Positions 1 through 9,610 of a DNA stretch of 64,000 nucleotides are shown here, piece after piece (within the stretch, counting starts at the first letter, position 1; each line of letters begins with the position of its first letter). Where the stretch lies: positions 181,023 through 245,022 of the forward strand of contig NZ_KB714628.1 of NCBI RefSeq assembly GCF_000349565.1, in the 5' to 3' direction. A model generated the notes under the pieces. That model searched no databases. It saw only the letters and a list, made by a program, of their open reading frames with translations, and was not told the origin of the DNA. This stretch comes from Curtobacterium flaccumfaciens UCD-AKU. Lineage in GTDB: Bacteria > Actinomycetota > Actinomycetes > Actinomycetales > Microbacteriaceae. The translations under genes and the position numbers were made by a program.

Positions 1-157
1 AGCTGGCACCGCGCCTCCCGTTCGTCGTCCCCCGTTCGGCATCCCCCCATCGAAATGCCGACCTGACGAGCGAGCGCGAGCCTGGCAGAGTGGTGACACC
101 GGCTGACGCGCTGGATCAGTTTTATCATGTCTGAGACAGATGTGAGAGTGGGGACAC
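1..157. promoter_or_regulatory. Upstream region of the EspR-like gene
   Basis: No gene is visible. A -10-like TATCAT lies at 123-128, and a short palindrome TGTCT-G-AGACA at 128-138 sits between it and the GTG start at 158. A purine run (gagagtgggga) just before the start can serve as ribosome binding site. The palindrome is a plausible autoregulatory site for the downstream DNA-binding protein; that is inference. Confidence 0.4.
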
Positions 158-601
158 GTGATCGAGTACAACGACGACGACGCACACCGTCGGGAACTGT
201 CGCGCAAACTGCAGCTCCTGATGGACGTCGTCGAGGCCAACTCGGGTCAGCGACCCCCGTACAAGGAGATCGCCGCCGAGATCGAGGCGCAGGGTGCGTC
301 GATGAGCCGACCGCGCTGGGGCTACATGCTCGGCGGCAACGGTCCGGCCGTCCGTGACCAGCGACTCCTGGCGGCCCTGGCGGCCTACTTCGGCGTCCCG
401 GCGGAGTACCTGACCGACGCCGCCGGCAACACGGACGTGCCCGAGCGGGTGCAGGCGCAGCTCGAACTCGTGCTCGAACTGCGCAAGCGCGAGGTCGTGG
501 CGTTCGCCACCCGGCGTCTGGGTGAGTTCGCCTCGGCGGACGAGATCCGCGACTTCACCGACCACCTGCGTCGGCTCGACGAGTCGGGCGGCACCCCGTG
601 A
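158..601 (+). CDS. EspR-like helix-turn-helix regulator
   Basis: Small DNA-binding protein of 147 aa. An N-terminal helix-turn-helix occupies about residues 35-85, with the segment LLAALAAYFGVPAEYLTD followed by a helical C-terminal half. Layout and several positions (ALAxxF...YxTD, then a C-terminal helix ending near LRRL) resemble mycobacterial EspR/XRE-type regulators, which dimerise through the C-terminal part. The GTG start at 158 follows a purine-rich stretch. Its stop overlaps the GTG of the ImmA/IrrE-like gene by 4 nt (GTGA), so the two are translationally coupled. The pairing suggests the peptidase may act on this regulator, as in ImmA/ImmR; this is inference from context. Confidence 0.75.
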   Translation: MIEYNDDDAHRRELSRKLQLLMDVVEANSGQRPPYKEIAAEIEAQGASMSRPRWGYMLGGNGPAVRDQRLLAALAAYFGVPAEYLTDAAGNTDVPERVQAQLELVLELRKREVVAFATRRLGEFASADEIRDFTDHLRRLDESGGTP

Positions 602-1053
602 GCGGGTACCGCGACCGGTTCGGCGCCCTGCGCCGGCAGACCGAAGCCCGTCGTCGCGTGCAGCGTCTCGGGCTCCCCCGCCGGCTGACCCTGCCGGAAC
701 TGACCGCGCGGGCCGAGGCGGCGCTCGGCAAGCCCATCCACGTGCGCACCACCGCGCTGCCGGGCGACCTGTCCGCGCGGCTCATCCAGCGCACCGACCA
801 CGCCCTGCTCGAGACCCGCCCCGGGCTGTCCGAGCGCTCCCGGGTCGCCTGCGTGCTGCACGAGCTCGCCCACGTGTTCATGGACGACACCGGCTGCGAC
901 CACCAGGCGTACACGGGGCTGCTCACCGGCCGAACGGCGTTCACCCGTTCGCTGGACACCCCGCACGAGCAGGCCGTCGAACTCGTCGCCGACCAGCTCG
1001 CGCTGCGGATCGGGCTGCTCGACCCCGAGGGTCACCCCGGGATCTTCCGGTGA
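598..1053 (+). CDS. ImmA/IrrE-type metallopeptidase-like protein
   Basis: 151 aa soluble protein. HELAH at residues 88-92 is a zinc HExxH motif, and E128-x-x-A-D fits the third ligand of gluzincins of the ImmA/IrrE group (DUF955). Known members cleave or release HTH repressors. The GTG start overlaps the upstream EspR-like gene by 4 nt, and the downstream membrane gene starts 5 nt after the stop. It is therefore the middle gene of a compact three-gene unit. No signal peptide or membrane segment is seen. Substrate unknown; the adjacent regulator is the obvious candidate. Confidence 0.75.
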   Translation: MSGYRDRFGALRRQTEARRRVQRLGLPRRLTLPELTARAEAALGKPIHVRTTALPGDLSARLIQRTDHALLETRPGLSERSRVACVLHELAHVFMDDTGCDHQAYTGLLTGRTAFTRSLDTPHEQAVELVADQLALRIGLLDPEGHPGIFR

Positions 1054-1057
1054 TGCG

Positions 1058-2008
1058 ATGACACTGCACGTCTGGGGATCGATCCCGGTCTGGCTCATCC
1101 TGGCGGTCCTGGTCGTCCGGCTGTTCCTCGTGCGCACCCAGTCGGCCAGCGTCACCTGGCTGATGGTCTGCTGCAGCTGTGTCGCGGTGGGGCTCACGAT
1201 CAATCAGCCCGACGTCACCACGTTCCTCGCCGGCGTGACGAACGTGCCGAACATCGCCGACCTGATCGGCCGCTGCCTGATGGTGTGCGGCATGTTCGCC
1301 CTCGCGCAGTCGGTCGAGGCAGCGGCGCGCTCCGCCAAGCTCCTGTGCGCCAGCCGCATCATCGGCTGCGTGCTCGTGCTCGTCGCCCTCGTCGTGCTGT
1401 TCAGTCGCATCGACGCACCGACCCCGACGGCACAGTTCATGGTGGTCTACGGCGACCAGCTGCCGACCGCGCTGTACTCCGCCGTCGAGATGACCTACAT
1501 CGCCATCGTCATCGCCCGGTCCGCCGTCGCCGTGCTGCGCGGGTTCCGGAGCGGGGACGGACTCGGCCGCCTGTACTGGCTCTTCGTCGTCGGCGCCGCC
1601 GGGCTGGTGCTGCTCGCCGGCATCGCGATCGCCCTGGACGCCGTGCACGTCGCCGGCGCCGACGGCGCGGTGGGGGTGCTGTCGAAGCTCTACACGCCGG
1701 TGTTCCTCGGCTCGATGGTCCTGCTCGCCATCGGTGCGGCCGGCGGTGTGCTGCCCGACGCCGCTCGGGAGTTCCGCGACTGGCGGGCCGCCCGACTCCG
1801 GTTCCGCGCCCTCGAGCCGGAACTCCGTCGGCTCGAGACGGCTTCGGGCAACACCGGGCTCTACTTCACGATCGTGTGGCAGCGTCGCCAGTGGCGGAGC
1901 CGGCAGCACCGGCTCTCCGTCGAGATCGAAGACCGCGCGCGCGAGGCCGGGCAGGCAGTGCCGGCCGCTGCGACGCTCACCACGGCACGACTCAGGGAGA
2001 TCACATGA
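1058..2008 (+). CDS. Multi-TM membrane protein, DUF6545/MAB_1171c-like
   Basis: 316 aa integral membrane protein. About seven hydrophobic segments fill residues 8-240 (for example WLILAVLVVRLFLV near the N-terminus and LYWLFVVGAAGLVLLAGIAI mid-protein), followed by a cytosolic charged C-terminus rich in Arg. This layout and the company of an HTH gene and an ImmA/IrrE gene match the poorly characterised actinobacterial MAB_1171c/DUF6545 family. The start is 5 nt after the peptidase stop; the stop overlaps the hydrolase ATG (ATGA). Role unknown: a membrane sensor for the regulator/peptidase pair is one hypothesis. Confidence 0.7.
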   Translation: MTLHVWGSIPVWLILAVLVVRLFLVRTQSASVTWLMVCCSCVAVGLTINQPDVTTFLAGVTNVPNIADLIGRCLMVCGMFALAQSVEAAARSAKLLCASRIIGCVLVLVALVVLFSRIDAPTPTAQFMVVYGDQLPTALYSAVEMTYIAIVIARSAVAVLRGFRSGDGLGRLYWLFVVGAAGLVLLAGIAIALDAVHVAGADGAVGVLSKLYTPVFLGSMVLLAIGAAGGVLPDAAREFRDWRAARLRFRALEPELRRLETASGNTGLYFTIVWQRRQWRSRQHRLSVEIEDRAREAGQAVPAAATLTTARLREIT

Positions 2009-3027
2009 CCGGCGCACGCATCACGGCACTCGGCACCGCAGCGGGGGCGGTCGGCACGCTCGGCCTCAGCGCCTTCGTCGCACGGCGGCTGCTGTTCCCC
2101 ACGCCCTACACGGCGACCGCCACGGTCCGCAGTGCCACGGACACCGAGGTCGAGCTCACCGCCACCCGCGACACCCGCCTGCCGGGCACCTACGACCTGC
2201 AGCGGGACGGTACCCGGGTGCAGGTCGGCGCGATCACCACCGCGAGCGCCGAGGACGGGGCCAGCGGCGACGGCGACACCGTCCGACGCAGTGCGACCGG
2301 CCCCGTGCCGACCGGCGAGTGGGCCTGGGACGCCATGCGGTACGACGGACCGGACGACGTGCCCGGCACCGAGCCCGAGGCCCCCACGACCCACGTGGTC
2401 CACGTGCACGGACAGTCCCTCGGCCCGCGCCAGGTGCTGCGGGGCGTCGGGGTCTGGCGTTCGCTCGGCGCCTCGTCCGAGGTCATCGACACCACCGACC
2501 TGCCGCTCCGCTCCCTCGATGCCGGGGCCGCCGAGCGCATCGTCGCCGCCGTCCGCGCCGCCCGTGCCCGCGGTGCCCGGCGCGTCGTCCTGCAGGGCTG
2601 GTCCGCCGGAGCCCTCGCCTGCTCCGTCGCCGCCGGCCGGGTGGACGTCGACGGGATCGTCGCCGTCTCCCCGCTGCTCGACGTCGCCTCGGCACTCCGC
2701 GGCGCCGTCCGTGGTGCACGCCTGCCCGCCTTCGTCGGGACCGTCGCCGGCCGCATCGCGACCACGAACGTGCTGTCCCGTCTCGCCGGGGCCTCGACGC
2801 CCGTCACGACGACGACCTGGCAGGACTCCGCGACGCCGACGCTGCTCATCCACTCCGAGGCGGACGCCCTGGTCGCCGCCGACGACGTCGTCACGGTGGC
2901 TGCACGGTCGGGCGTCACCACCCTCGCCTTCCGCACGGCTCCGCACACGCTGGAGTGGAACGAGGACCCGGAGCGCTGGGAGCGCGCCGTCCGCGACTTC
3001 GCCGCACAGCTGCCCGACGCCGCCTGA
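2005..3027 (+). CDS. Alpha/beta hydrolase family protein
   Basis: 340 aa. The nucleophile elbow GWSAG (Ser about residue 205), an upstream HVHGQ oxyanion-type motif, an acid candidate in HSEAD and a final His in HTLEW give a complete catalytic triad for a serine hydrolase. A hydrophobic stretch at residues 6-28 (TALGTAAGAVGTLGLSAFVA) suggests a membrane anchor or signal anchor. The ATG overlaps the preceding membrane gene by 4 nt, making it the last gene of the operon; a strong hairpin follows at 3077-3106. Substrate cannot be predicted. Confidence 0.75.
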   Translation: MTGARITALGTAAGAVGTLGLSAFVARRLLFPTPYTATATVRSATDTEVELTATRDTRLPGTYDLQRDGTRVQVGAITTASAEDGASGDGDTVRRSATGPVPTGEWAWDAMRYDGPDDVPGTEPEAPTTHVVHVHGQSLGPRQVLRGVGVWRSLGASSEVIDTTDLPLRSLDAGAAERIVAAVRAARARGARRVVLQGWSAGALACSVAAGRVDVDGIVAVSPLLDVASALRGAVRGARLPAFVGTVAGRIATTNVLSRLAGASTPVTTTTWQDSATPTLLIHSEADALVAADDVVTVAARSGVTTLAFRTAPHTLEWNEDPERWERAVRDFAAQLPDAA

Positions 3028-3076
3028 CGCGGCGGACGCCCGCCCGGTCGACCGGCACCGCCCCTGAAACGTGCAA

Positions 3077-3106
3077 CGGCCCCGGTCTGCGAACAGACCG
3101 GGGCCG
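3077..3106. terminator. Bidirectional intrinsic terminator hairpin
   Basis: Perfect 13-bp stem: 3077-3089 pairs with 3094-3106 around CGAA (TTCG when read on the minus strand). It ends both the plus-strand hydrolase operon and the minus-strand 6C RNA. On the minus strand it is followed by TTGCACGTTT. Confidence 0.8.
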
Positions 3107-3180
3107 GCTGCGTCTCGACCCGTTGGGGGGAACCGGTCGAGCGCGACGCGCGAGGAGTTGGGGGGAACGTCTCGCGCGTT
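3077..3180 (-). ncRNA. 6C RNA (actinobacterial small RNA)
   Basis: On the minus strand two stem-loops each present a loop with six consecutive C inside the same 12-mer GTTCCCCCCAAC. Stem I pairs 3171-3179 with 3146-3154 (ACGCGCGAG/CTCGCGCGT); stem II pairs 3135-3141 with 3114-3120. A TTCG-capped terminator follows at 3106-3077. A -10-like TACTGT at 3192-3187 predicts a 5' end at about 3180, directly at stem I. Two C6 hairpins plus terminator is the definition of the 6C RNA family (B11 in mycobacteria), a regulator acting by pairing of the C-rich loops with G-rich leader sequences. Length about 104 nt. Confidence 0.85.
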
Positions 3181-3265
3181 GCCACAACAGTACCCCCGGA
3201 CGGGGGCCGATGGGCGCACGACGCGCAGATCGGCGGGTGGAGATCTGGACGCGACCCGAGAACGG

Positions 3266-3303
3266 ACAGGAGGCCCGGTGCCAGCTGGCACCGAGCCTCC
3301 TGT
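3266..3303 (-). terminator. clpC terminator
   Basis: Long hairpin after the clpC stop: 3266-3282 pairs with 3287-3303 around AGCT, with one internal mismatch. No clear T-tract follows, as is common in actinobacteria. Confidence 0.7.
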
Positions 3304-3320
3304 TCGTGGAGTGTCAGGTC

Positions 3321-5840
<2,520 letters not shown>

Positions 5841-5913
5841 GTGCTCTCCCTTGGCCCCTGATGAGCGGAGCCGACGCTGTGCCGGTCTCGTGTGAGTCCG
5901 GCCAAGTACTTCG

Positions 5914-5965
5914 AGAGTAACCAGCGCTCCCCCCGCGGGCTGCCCCTGTTCGCCGTGGGCGTGAC
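5914..5965 (-). promoter_or_regulatory. clpC promoter with ClgR-like operator
   Basis: On the minus strand 5965-5948 reads GTCACGCCCACGGCGAAC. It fits the corynebacterial ClgR consensus WNNWCGCYNANRGCGWWS at all but the first position. A -10 candidate TACTCT lies at 5919-5914, placing the box just upstream of the -35 region, an activator position. ClgR activates clp genes in Corynebacterium and Streptomyces. The clgR gene itself is not in this window. Confidence 0.65.
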
Positions 5966-6061
5966 CGACGTGCGTCTTGTGCGCAGTGAGCGAACGAGGA
6001 GACGGACCGGGCCCCGCCGCCGGTACCGAACCGACGCGCCAGCGGCGGGTCCGCCGTACAG

Positions 6062-6099
6062 ACGGGAGGCCCGTGGCGATCCCGCCACGGGCCTCCCGT
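6062..6099 (-). terminator. Terminator of the orphan Clp N-domain gene
   Basis: Perfect 17-bp stem (6062-6078 with 6083-6099) and 4-nt loop, 22 nt beyond the stop of the minus-strand gene ending at 6121. It separates that gene from the clpC promoter. Confidence 0.7.
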
Positions 6100-6120
6100 G
6101 TGCGCTGTGGCCGCGCTGGG

Positions 6121-6606
6121 TCAGGCGCGCCGCACCGCGCGACGCAGGTCGCGTCGGAAGCGACGCGGGTCGACGCCGAGGGCGTCGAGGGCGTCGAGGG
6201 CGTCGAGGACGTCGTGCGCCGATCCGGCGAGCGGGTCGTCGACGGCGGCGAGCACGACGTGCGGCGGCCGGATGCGTTCCGATCGACCGGCGATCGTCGC
6301 GGCTCGGGCGAGCACGCGCATCGCGGCGGGCGTGCAGGCGACCCGGTCGTGCTCGCCGGGGCAGGTGGTGTGCGCCCCGACGAACGCGCGGATGCTCGCC
6401 CGGACGGCGTCGGGCGAGACCCGGTGGGCGTCGAGGACCGGCCGGAAGCGGGGCATGCCGGCACACAGGGTGACGGCCGCGAGGAGCAGGTGCTCGGCGT
6501 CGACGAACCCGAAGCCGGACTCGTGGGATTCGAGGTCGGCGAGCAGCACGATCTCGCGGCCGTGCCGGACGGAAGGGAGGGCGACGGAGAGCTGAGCGGT
6601 CTGCAT
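6121..6606 (-). CDS. Orphan ClpC N-domain-like protein (no ATPase)
   Basis: 161 aa. Two degenerate Clp_N repeats can be aligned with those of ClpC: FVDAEHLLLAAVTL corresponds to YIGTEHILLGLI, and RVACTPAAMRVLARAA to HIPFTPRAKKVLELSL. No Walker motif exists and the chain ends after the repeats, so it cannot be an unfoldase. Mycobacterial ClpC2 is a known stand-alone N-domain that binds the same ligands as ClpC1. This gene directly upstream of clpC could be such a decoy, an adaptor or an anti-adaptor. The Phe80 equivalent is Cys here. A 9-bp tandem repeat adds LDALDALDAL near the C-terminus. ATG at 6606 abuts an 11-bp palindrome. Confidence 0.7.
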   Translation of the reverse strand: MQTAQLSVALPSVRHGREIVLLADLESHESGFGFVDAEHLLLAAVTLCAGMPRFRPVLDAHRVSPDAVRASIRAFVGAHTTCPGEHDRVACTPAAMRVLARAATIAGRSERIRPPHVVLAAVDDPLAGSAHDVLDALDALDALGVDPRRFRRDLRRAVRRA

Positions 6607-6607
6607 G

Positions 6608-6618
6608 TATTCAGAATA
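6608..6618. promoter_or_regulatory. AT-rich palindrome in the clp-like/nadK divergent spacer
   Basis: TATTC-A-GAATA is a perfect 11-bp palindrome beginning one base upstream of the ATG of the minus-strand orphan Clp gene. It is conspicuously AT-rich for this genome. It could be an operator or overlap the -10 of that gene. Confidence 0.4.
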
Positions 6619-6676
6619 TCGCATACCTGTTCGATCGACCAGCCCGCATCGGAGGTCCGCTCGGTACGATCCGCTC

Positions 6677-7609
6677 ATGGAGCAGCCCGTCGTCGGCCTC
6701 GTCGTCCACCCGACCAAGAACGTGCAGGAGTCCGTCACGACCCTGCAGCGCTGGAACGCGTCCGGCCAGGGCGAACTGCTCGCCCGCCGCGCGGACGCCC
6801 AGCGCATCGGTGGCGGGGTCGAGGTGGTCGACGACGACGACTTCACCGACCGCGTCGACCTGGTCGTGGCGCTCGGCGGCGACGGCACCATGCTCGGCGC
6901 GATGCGGCTCGTGGCGAGCCGCCCCGTGCCCGTCCTCGGCGTGAACTACGGCAACGTCGGGTTCCTGGTCGAGATCGAACCGCCCGAACTCGAGAGCGCG
7001 CTCGACCGGTTGTCCGCCGGCGAGTACCAGCTCGAGCCGCACCACGCGCTCGAGGCCCGGCTGTCCTGGGGCGGCGCTCGCACCGACTACCTGGCGTTCA
7101 ACGACCTGACCATCGTGCGGCGGCCCGGCTCCGGGCAGGTCTCGGCCGACCTGAGCGTCGGCGGCCTCGGGTACGGGTACTACCGCGCCGACGCCATCGT
7201 GGCCGCCACTCCGGCGGGCTCCACCGCGTACAACTACGCCGCCGGCGGCCCGGTGCTCTCCCCCGCACTCTCCGGCTCCGTGGTGACCCCGGTCGCGCCG
7301 ATGGCGGGGATCGACCGCTCCGTGGTGCTCTCCGCGCGCGAGCGCTACCGCTTCGACATCGCCGAGGGCACCAGGAGCGCAGCGCTCGAGGTCGACGGGC
7401 TCGTGGTCGGCGAGGTCGCGACCGGGGCGCAGATCGACATGCGACTCCGCAAGGACGCCGGCAGCGTGGTGCGCCTCGATGCCGAGCGGCACGGGCGCAC
7501 CGGCCGCGTGAAACTCAGCCTGCTCGACCTGCCGGTGCGGCCCGACCAGCTGGTCGAGCTCATCCCGAGCGACCTGCGGCAGAAGCTCCGGCGCGAGATC
7601 GACGACTGA
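6677..7609 (+). CDS. nadK: NAD kinase
   Basis: 310 aa. Phosphorylates NAD(H) to NADP(H) in the cytosol. Motifs: GGDGT at 67-71 (catalytic Asp69), NYGNVGFL, and TPAGSTAYNYAAGGP. The last of these is canonical apart from Ala for Thr/Ser in TPxGSTAY. Start ATG at 6677 is chosen because TACGAT at 6665-6670 ends exactly 6 nt upstream, the leaderless configuration, and the protein then begins at the usual family N-terminus. An upstream in-frame ATG at 6605 would add residues unlike the family. A 13-bp hairpin follows. Confidence 0.93.
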   Translation: MEQPVVGLVVHPTKNVQESVTTLQRWNASGQGELLARRADAQRIGGGVEVVDDDDFTDRVDLVVALGGDGTMLGAMRLVASRPVPVLGVNYGNVGFLVEIEPPELESALDRLSAGEYQLEPHHALEARLSWGGARTDYLAFNDLTIVRRPGSGQVSADLSVGGLGYGYYRADAIVAATPAGSTAYNYAAGGPVLSPALSGSVVTPVAPMAGIDRSVVLSARERYRFDIAEGTRSAALEVDGLVVGEVATGAQIDMRLRKDAGSVVRLDAERHGRTGRVKLSLLDLPVRPDQLVELIPSDLRQKLRREIDD

Positions 7610-7640
7610 CACCGCGGGCGGGTGCCCCGGGCACGTGAAT

Positions 7641-7669
7641 GGCCCGCTCGAGCAGTGCTCGAGCGGGCC
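7641..7669. terminator. Convergent terminator between nadK and the sigma gene
   Basis: Perfect 13-bp stem, 7641-7653 with 7657-7669 around AGT. It lies between two convergent genes and can act on both strands; neither side has a long T-tract. Confidence 0.75.
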
Positions 7670-7759
7670 GTCCCATCACCCCACCGGATCGTCTTCCCAC
7701 AGAACGACCCGGTTTCCCCGCGCCGACACGGGTGAGCGTGCCGGCCGAAGTCCACTGAC

Positions 7760-8818
7760 CTAGTCGGTCAGGTACAGCTGCATGTCCTGCGAGACCGCCT
7801 TGGCGAACAGGCGCAGCTTGGCGCGCGACTCCACCCGGCTGACGGCCTGGCGGGTCGTGTGCACGATCTTCGAGATCTCGTCGAGCGTCATCGGCTTGTC
7901 GTCGTCCAGGCCGTAGCGCATGCGGATGACGTTGGCCTCGTCGCTCGGCAGCTCGGAGACGATGGAGCGGATGTCGCGGTGCAGCAGCGTCGTCTCGGTG
8001 AGCTCGTTCGGGCTGGCGGCGTCCTCGTCCTCGATGAAGTCACCGAGTTCGCTGTCGTCCGAGTCGCCGACGACCGTGTGGATCGAGACCGGCTCGTGCG
8101 AGCGGCCCTTGAGGTCGACGAGCTCCTCGACGCTCATGCTCAGCTCGGCCGCGACCTCTTCCGGCATCGGCGCGCGGCCGAGGTCGACGGTCAGGTCACG
8201 CTCGGTGCGCGAGATCTTGTTGATGAGCTCGACGGTGTGCACCGGGATGCGGATCGTGCGCGCCTTGTCGGCGAGACCACGCGAGATCGCCTGGCGGATC
8301 CACCAGGTGGCGTAGGTCGAGAACTTGTAGCCCTGCGTGAAGTCGAACTTCTCGACCGCACGGACCAGGCCGAGGTTGCCTTCCTGGATGACGTCCATGA
8401 AGGGCAGGCCGCGCTGCGAGTACCGCTTGGCGATGCTCACGACGAGGCGGAGGTTCGAGGTGATCATGCGCTCCTTGGCGCGCTCACCGTCGCGGACGAG
8501 CCAGCGGAGTTCACGCTGCAGGGTCTTCGCCAGACCCTTCTCGGTGGCGAGCTTCTCTTCGGCGAAGAGCCCGACCTCGATGCGGCGGGCGATCTGCGCT
8601 TCTTCCTCGGCGGTGAGGAGCGAGAGACGGCCGATGTGACGGAGGTAGTCGCCGACCTGGTCGACCGAGGCACCGCGGACACCGGCGAGCTGCTCGTCGG
8701 CCTCGACCTCGGTGTCGAGGGAGGTGGTGGCGGACTCGGCGGTCGCGGTCTTCGATGCCGATGCCTTCTTGGTGGCGGTGCGGCGGGTGGTGCTGGGTGC
8801 AGCCGTTGCGATCGTCAT
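7760..8818 (-). CDS. Group 2 (primary-like) sigma-70 factor
   Basis: 352 aa. Region 1.2 (YLRHIGRLSLLTAEEEAQIA), region 2 (NLRLVVSIAKRY, DVIQEGNLGLVRAVEKFD, YATWWIRQAISR), regions 3 and 4 are all present, so it is a full sigma-70 of the RpoD/SigB class. It is shorter than principal actinobacterial SigA and lacks its long acidic N-terminus. Region 4.2 reads TLDEISKIVHTTRQAVSRVE instead of the near-invariant VTRERIRQIE of RpoD, which predicts altered -35 contacts. ATG start with GGGAG upstream. Probably an alternative, SigB-like factor; whether it is the sole primary factor cannot be judged here. Confidence 0.85.
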   Translation of the reverse strand: MTIATAAPSTTRRTATKKASASKTATAESATTSLDTEVEADEQLAGVRGASVDQVGDYLRHIGRLSLLTAEEEAQIARRIEVGLFAEEKLATEKGLAKTLQRELRWLVRDGERAKERMITSNLRLVVSIAKRYSQRGLPFMDVIQEGNLGLVRAVEKFDFTQGYKFSTYATWWIRQAISRGLADKARTIRIPVHTVELINKISRTERDLTVDLGRAPMPEEVAAELSMSVEELVDLKGRSHEPVSIHTVVGDSDDSELGDFIEDEDAASPNELTETTLLHRDIRSIVSELPSDEANVIRMRYGLDDDKPMTLDEISKIVHTTRQAVSRVESRAKLRLFAKAVSQDMQLYLTD

Positions 8819-9107
8819 GGTGTTTCTCCCTGCGTTCGACGGTGATGGCTTCGTGGGGTGGTACCGGGGGGTGCTGATGAGTAAAGCGGCCCGGAGGTGT
8901 ACCCCACAAATCGTTCGGAGCGATTCTCAGGGATCTCCGTGCTTCACCCTCGGCAGCATCCCCAGCGGGGTACAGCACACCGCCAGTCTGGTCCCCCATC
9001 AGGCCCCGGATCAAGCCGGAACTGCCGTGTTTCCGGCGTTGCAGACGTGTTTCACCAGCGTTTCCAACCGTGTACCCCGAGCGACTGCGTACTCCGGACA
9101 TGCAAAA
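8819..9107 (-). promoter_or_regulatory. Gene-free upstream region of the sigma factor
   Basis: No ORF with convincing coding character. The minus strand has GGGAG before the sigma ATG and several scattered GGAAAC/GGGGTAC motifs (around 8918, 9020-9075), which could include alternative-sigma promoter elements. I cannot assign a promoter with confidence. Confidence 0.35.
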
Positions 9108-9151
9108 GGGGTACGTGCGACCCGATCAGTGCGATCTGGTCGTCGTACCCC
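9108..9151 (-). terminator. Intrinsic terminator with T-tract
   Basis: Imperfect long hairpin (GGGGTACG...CGTACCCC outer stem, GATC inner stem) followed on the minus strand by CCCCTTTTGCATG. It lies just after the small minus-strand gene ending at 9172. Confidence 0.7.
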
Positions 9152-9171
9152 GAACAAGGGATGGGTGGGGG

Positions 9172-9306
9172 TCACCAGGAGGGTTCGAGCCACCCGTCCC
9201 GGCGCTTGGACACCTCGAGGTCGGCGTCTCGGTCGAACTCGTCGTACTCGCTCTCGATGTCCCCGACGAGGCTGCGGCCCGTGAAGGGATGTGCGGTGGT
9301 TGCCAT
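9172..9306 (-). CDS. Small hypothetical protein (44 aa)
   Basis: 44 codons, ATG at 9306 to TGA at 9172, beginning MATTAHPFTGRSLVGDIESE and ending WLEPSW. Codon third positions are almost all G/C, as in real genes of this genome, and a T-tracted terminator follows at 9151-9108. The product is charged with an acidic middle (EYDEFDRDADLEVSKRR). No family recognised. Located between the sigma gene and lysS. Confidence 0.55.
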   Translation of the reverse strand: MATTAHPFTGRSLVGDIESEYDEFDRDADLEVSKRRDGWLEPSW

Positions 9307-9369
9307 GCGGACGATGCTCACCCCGGCACGCGTCGGCGAGGTGAACGGTGTGTGACGGTCCGTCGGCGC

Positions 9370-9552
9370 TCAGACGTCGAGGTCGTCGACGTCGCCCTCG
9401 TCGTCGAGGGCTCCACCGTCGGCGACGCCGGTGGCTCCGCCGGGTCCGTCCGTGCCGTTCGGCGCGCCGGATGTGCCCGACACCCGGTGGCCGAAGGCGT
9501 CCTCCACGTCGAGGTCGTCGAGGTCGTCGACGGGATCGGGGGAGGTCGGCAT
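9370..9552 (-). CDS. Small acidic hypothetical protein (60 aa)
   Basis: 60 aa, begins MPTSPDPVDDLDDLDVEDAF, with Asp-rich segments at both ends and a Gly/Thr-rich middle; no Lys and only one Arg. Such composition suggests a binding or mimic role, but no family is recognised. An in-frame GTG 15 nt upstream is an alternative start. It follows the small membrane gene at 9611 on the same strand. Confidence 0.45.
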   Translation of the reverse strand: MPTSPDPVDDLDDLDVEDAFGHRVSGTSGAPNGTDGPGGATGVADGGALDDEGDVDDLDV

Positions 9553-9610
9553 GCGCGACAGGATCACACCGCGCGGTGAACACGGGGTGAAGTGGATCGT
9601 GCGCGGGCGG

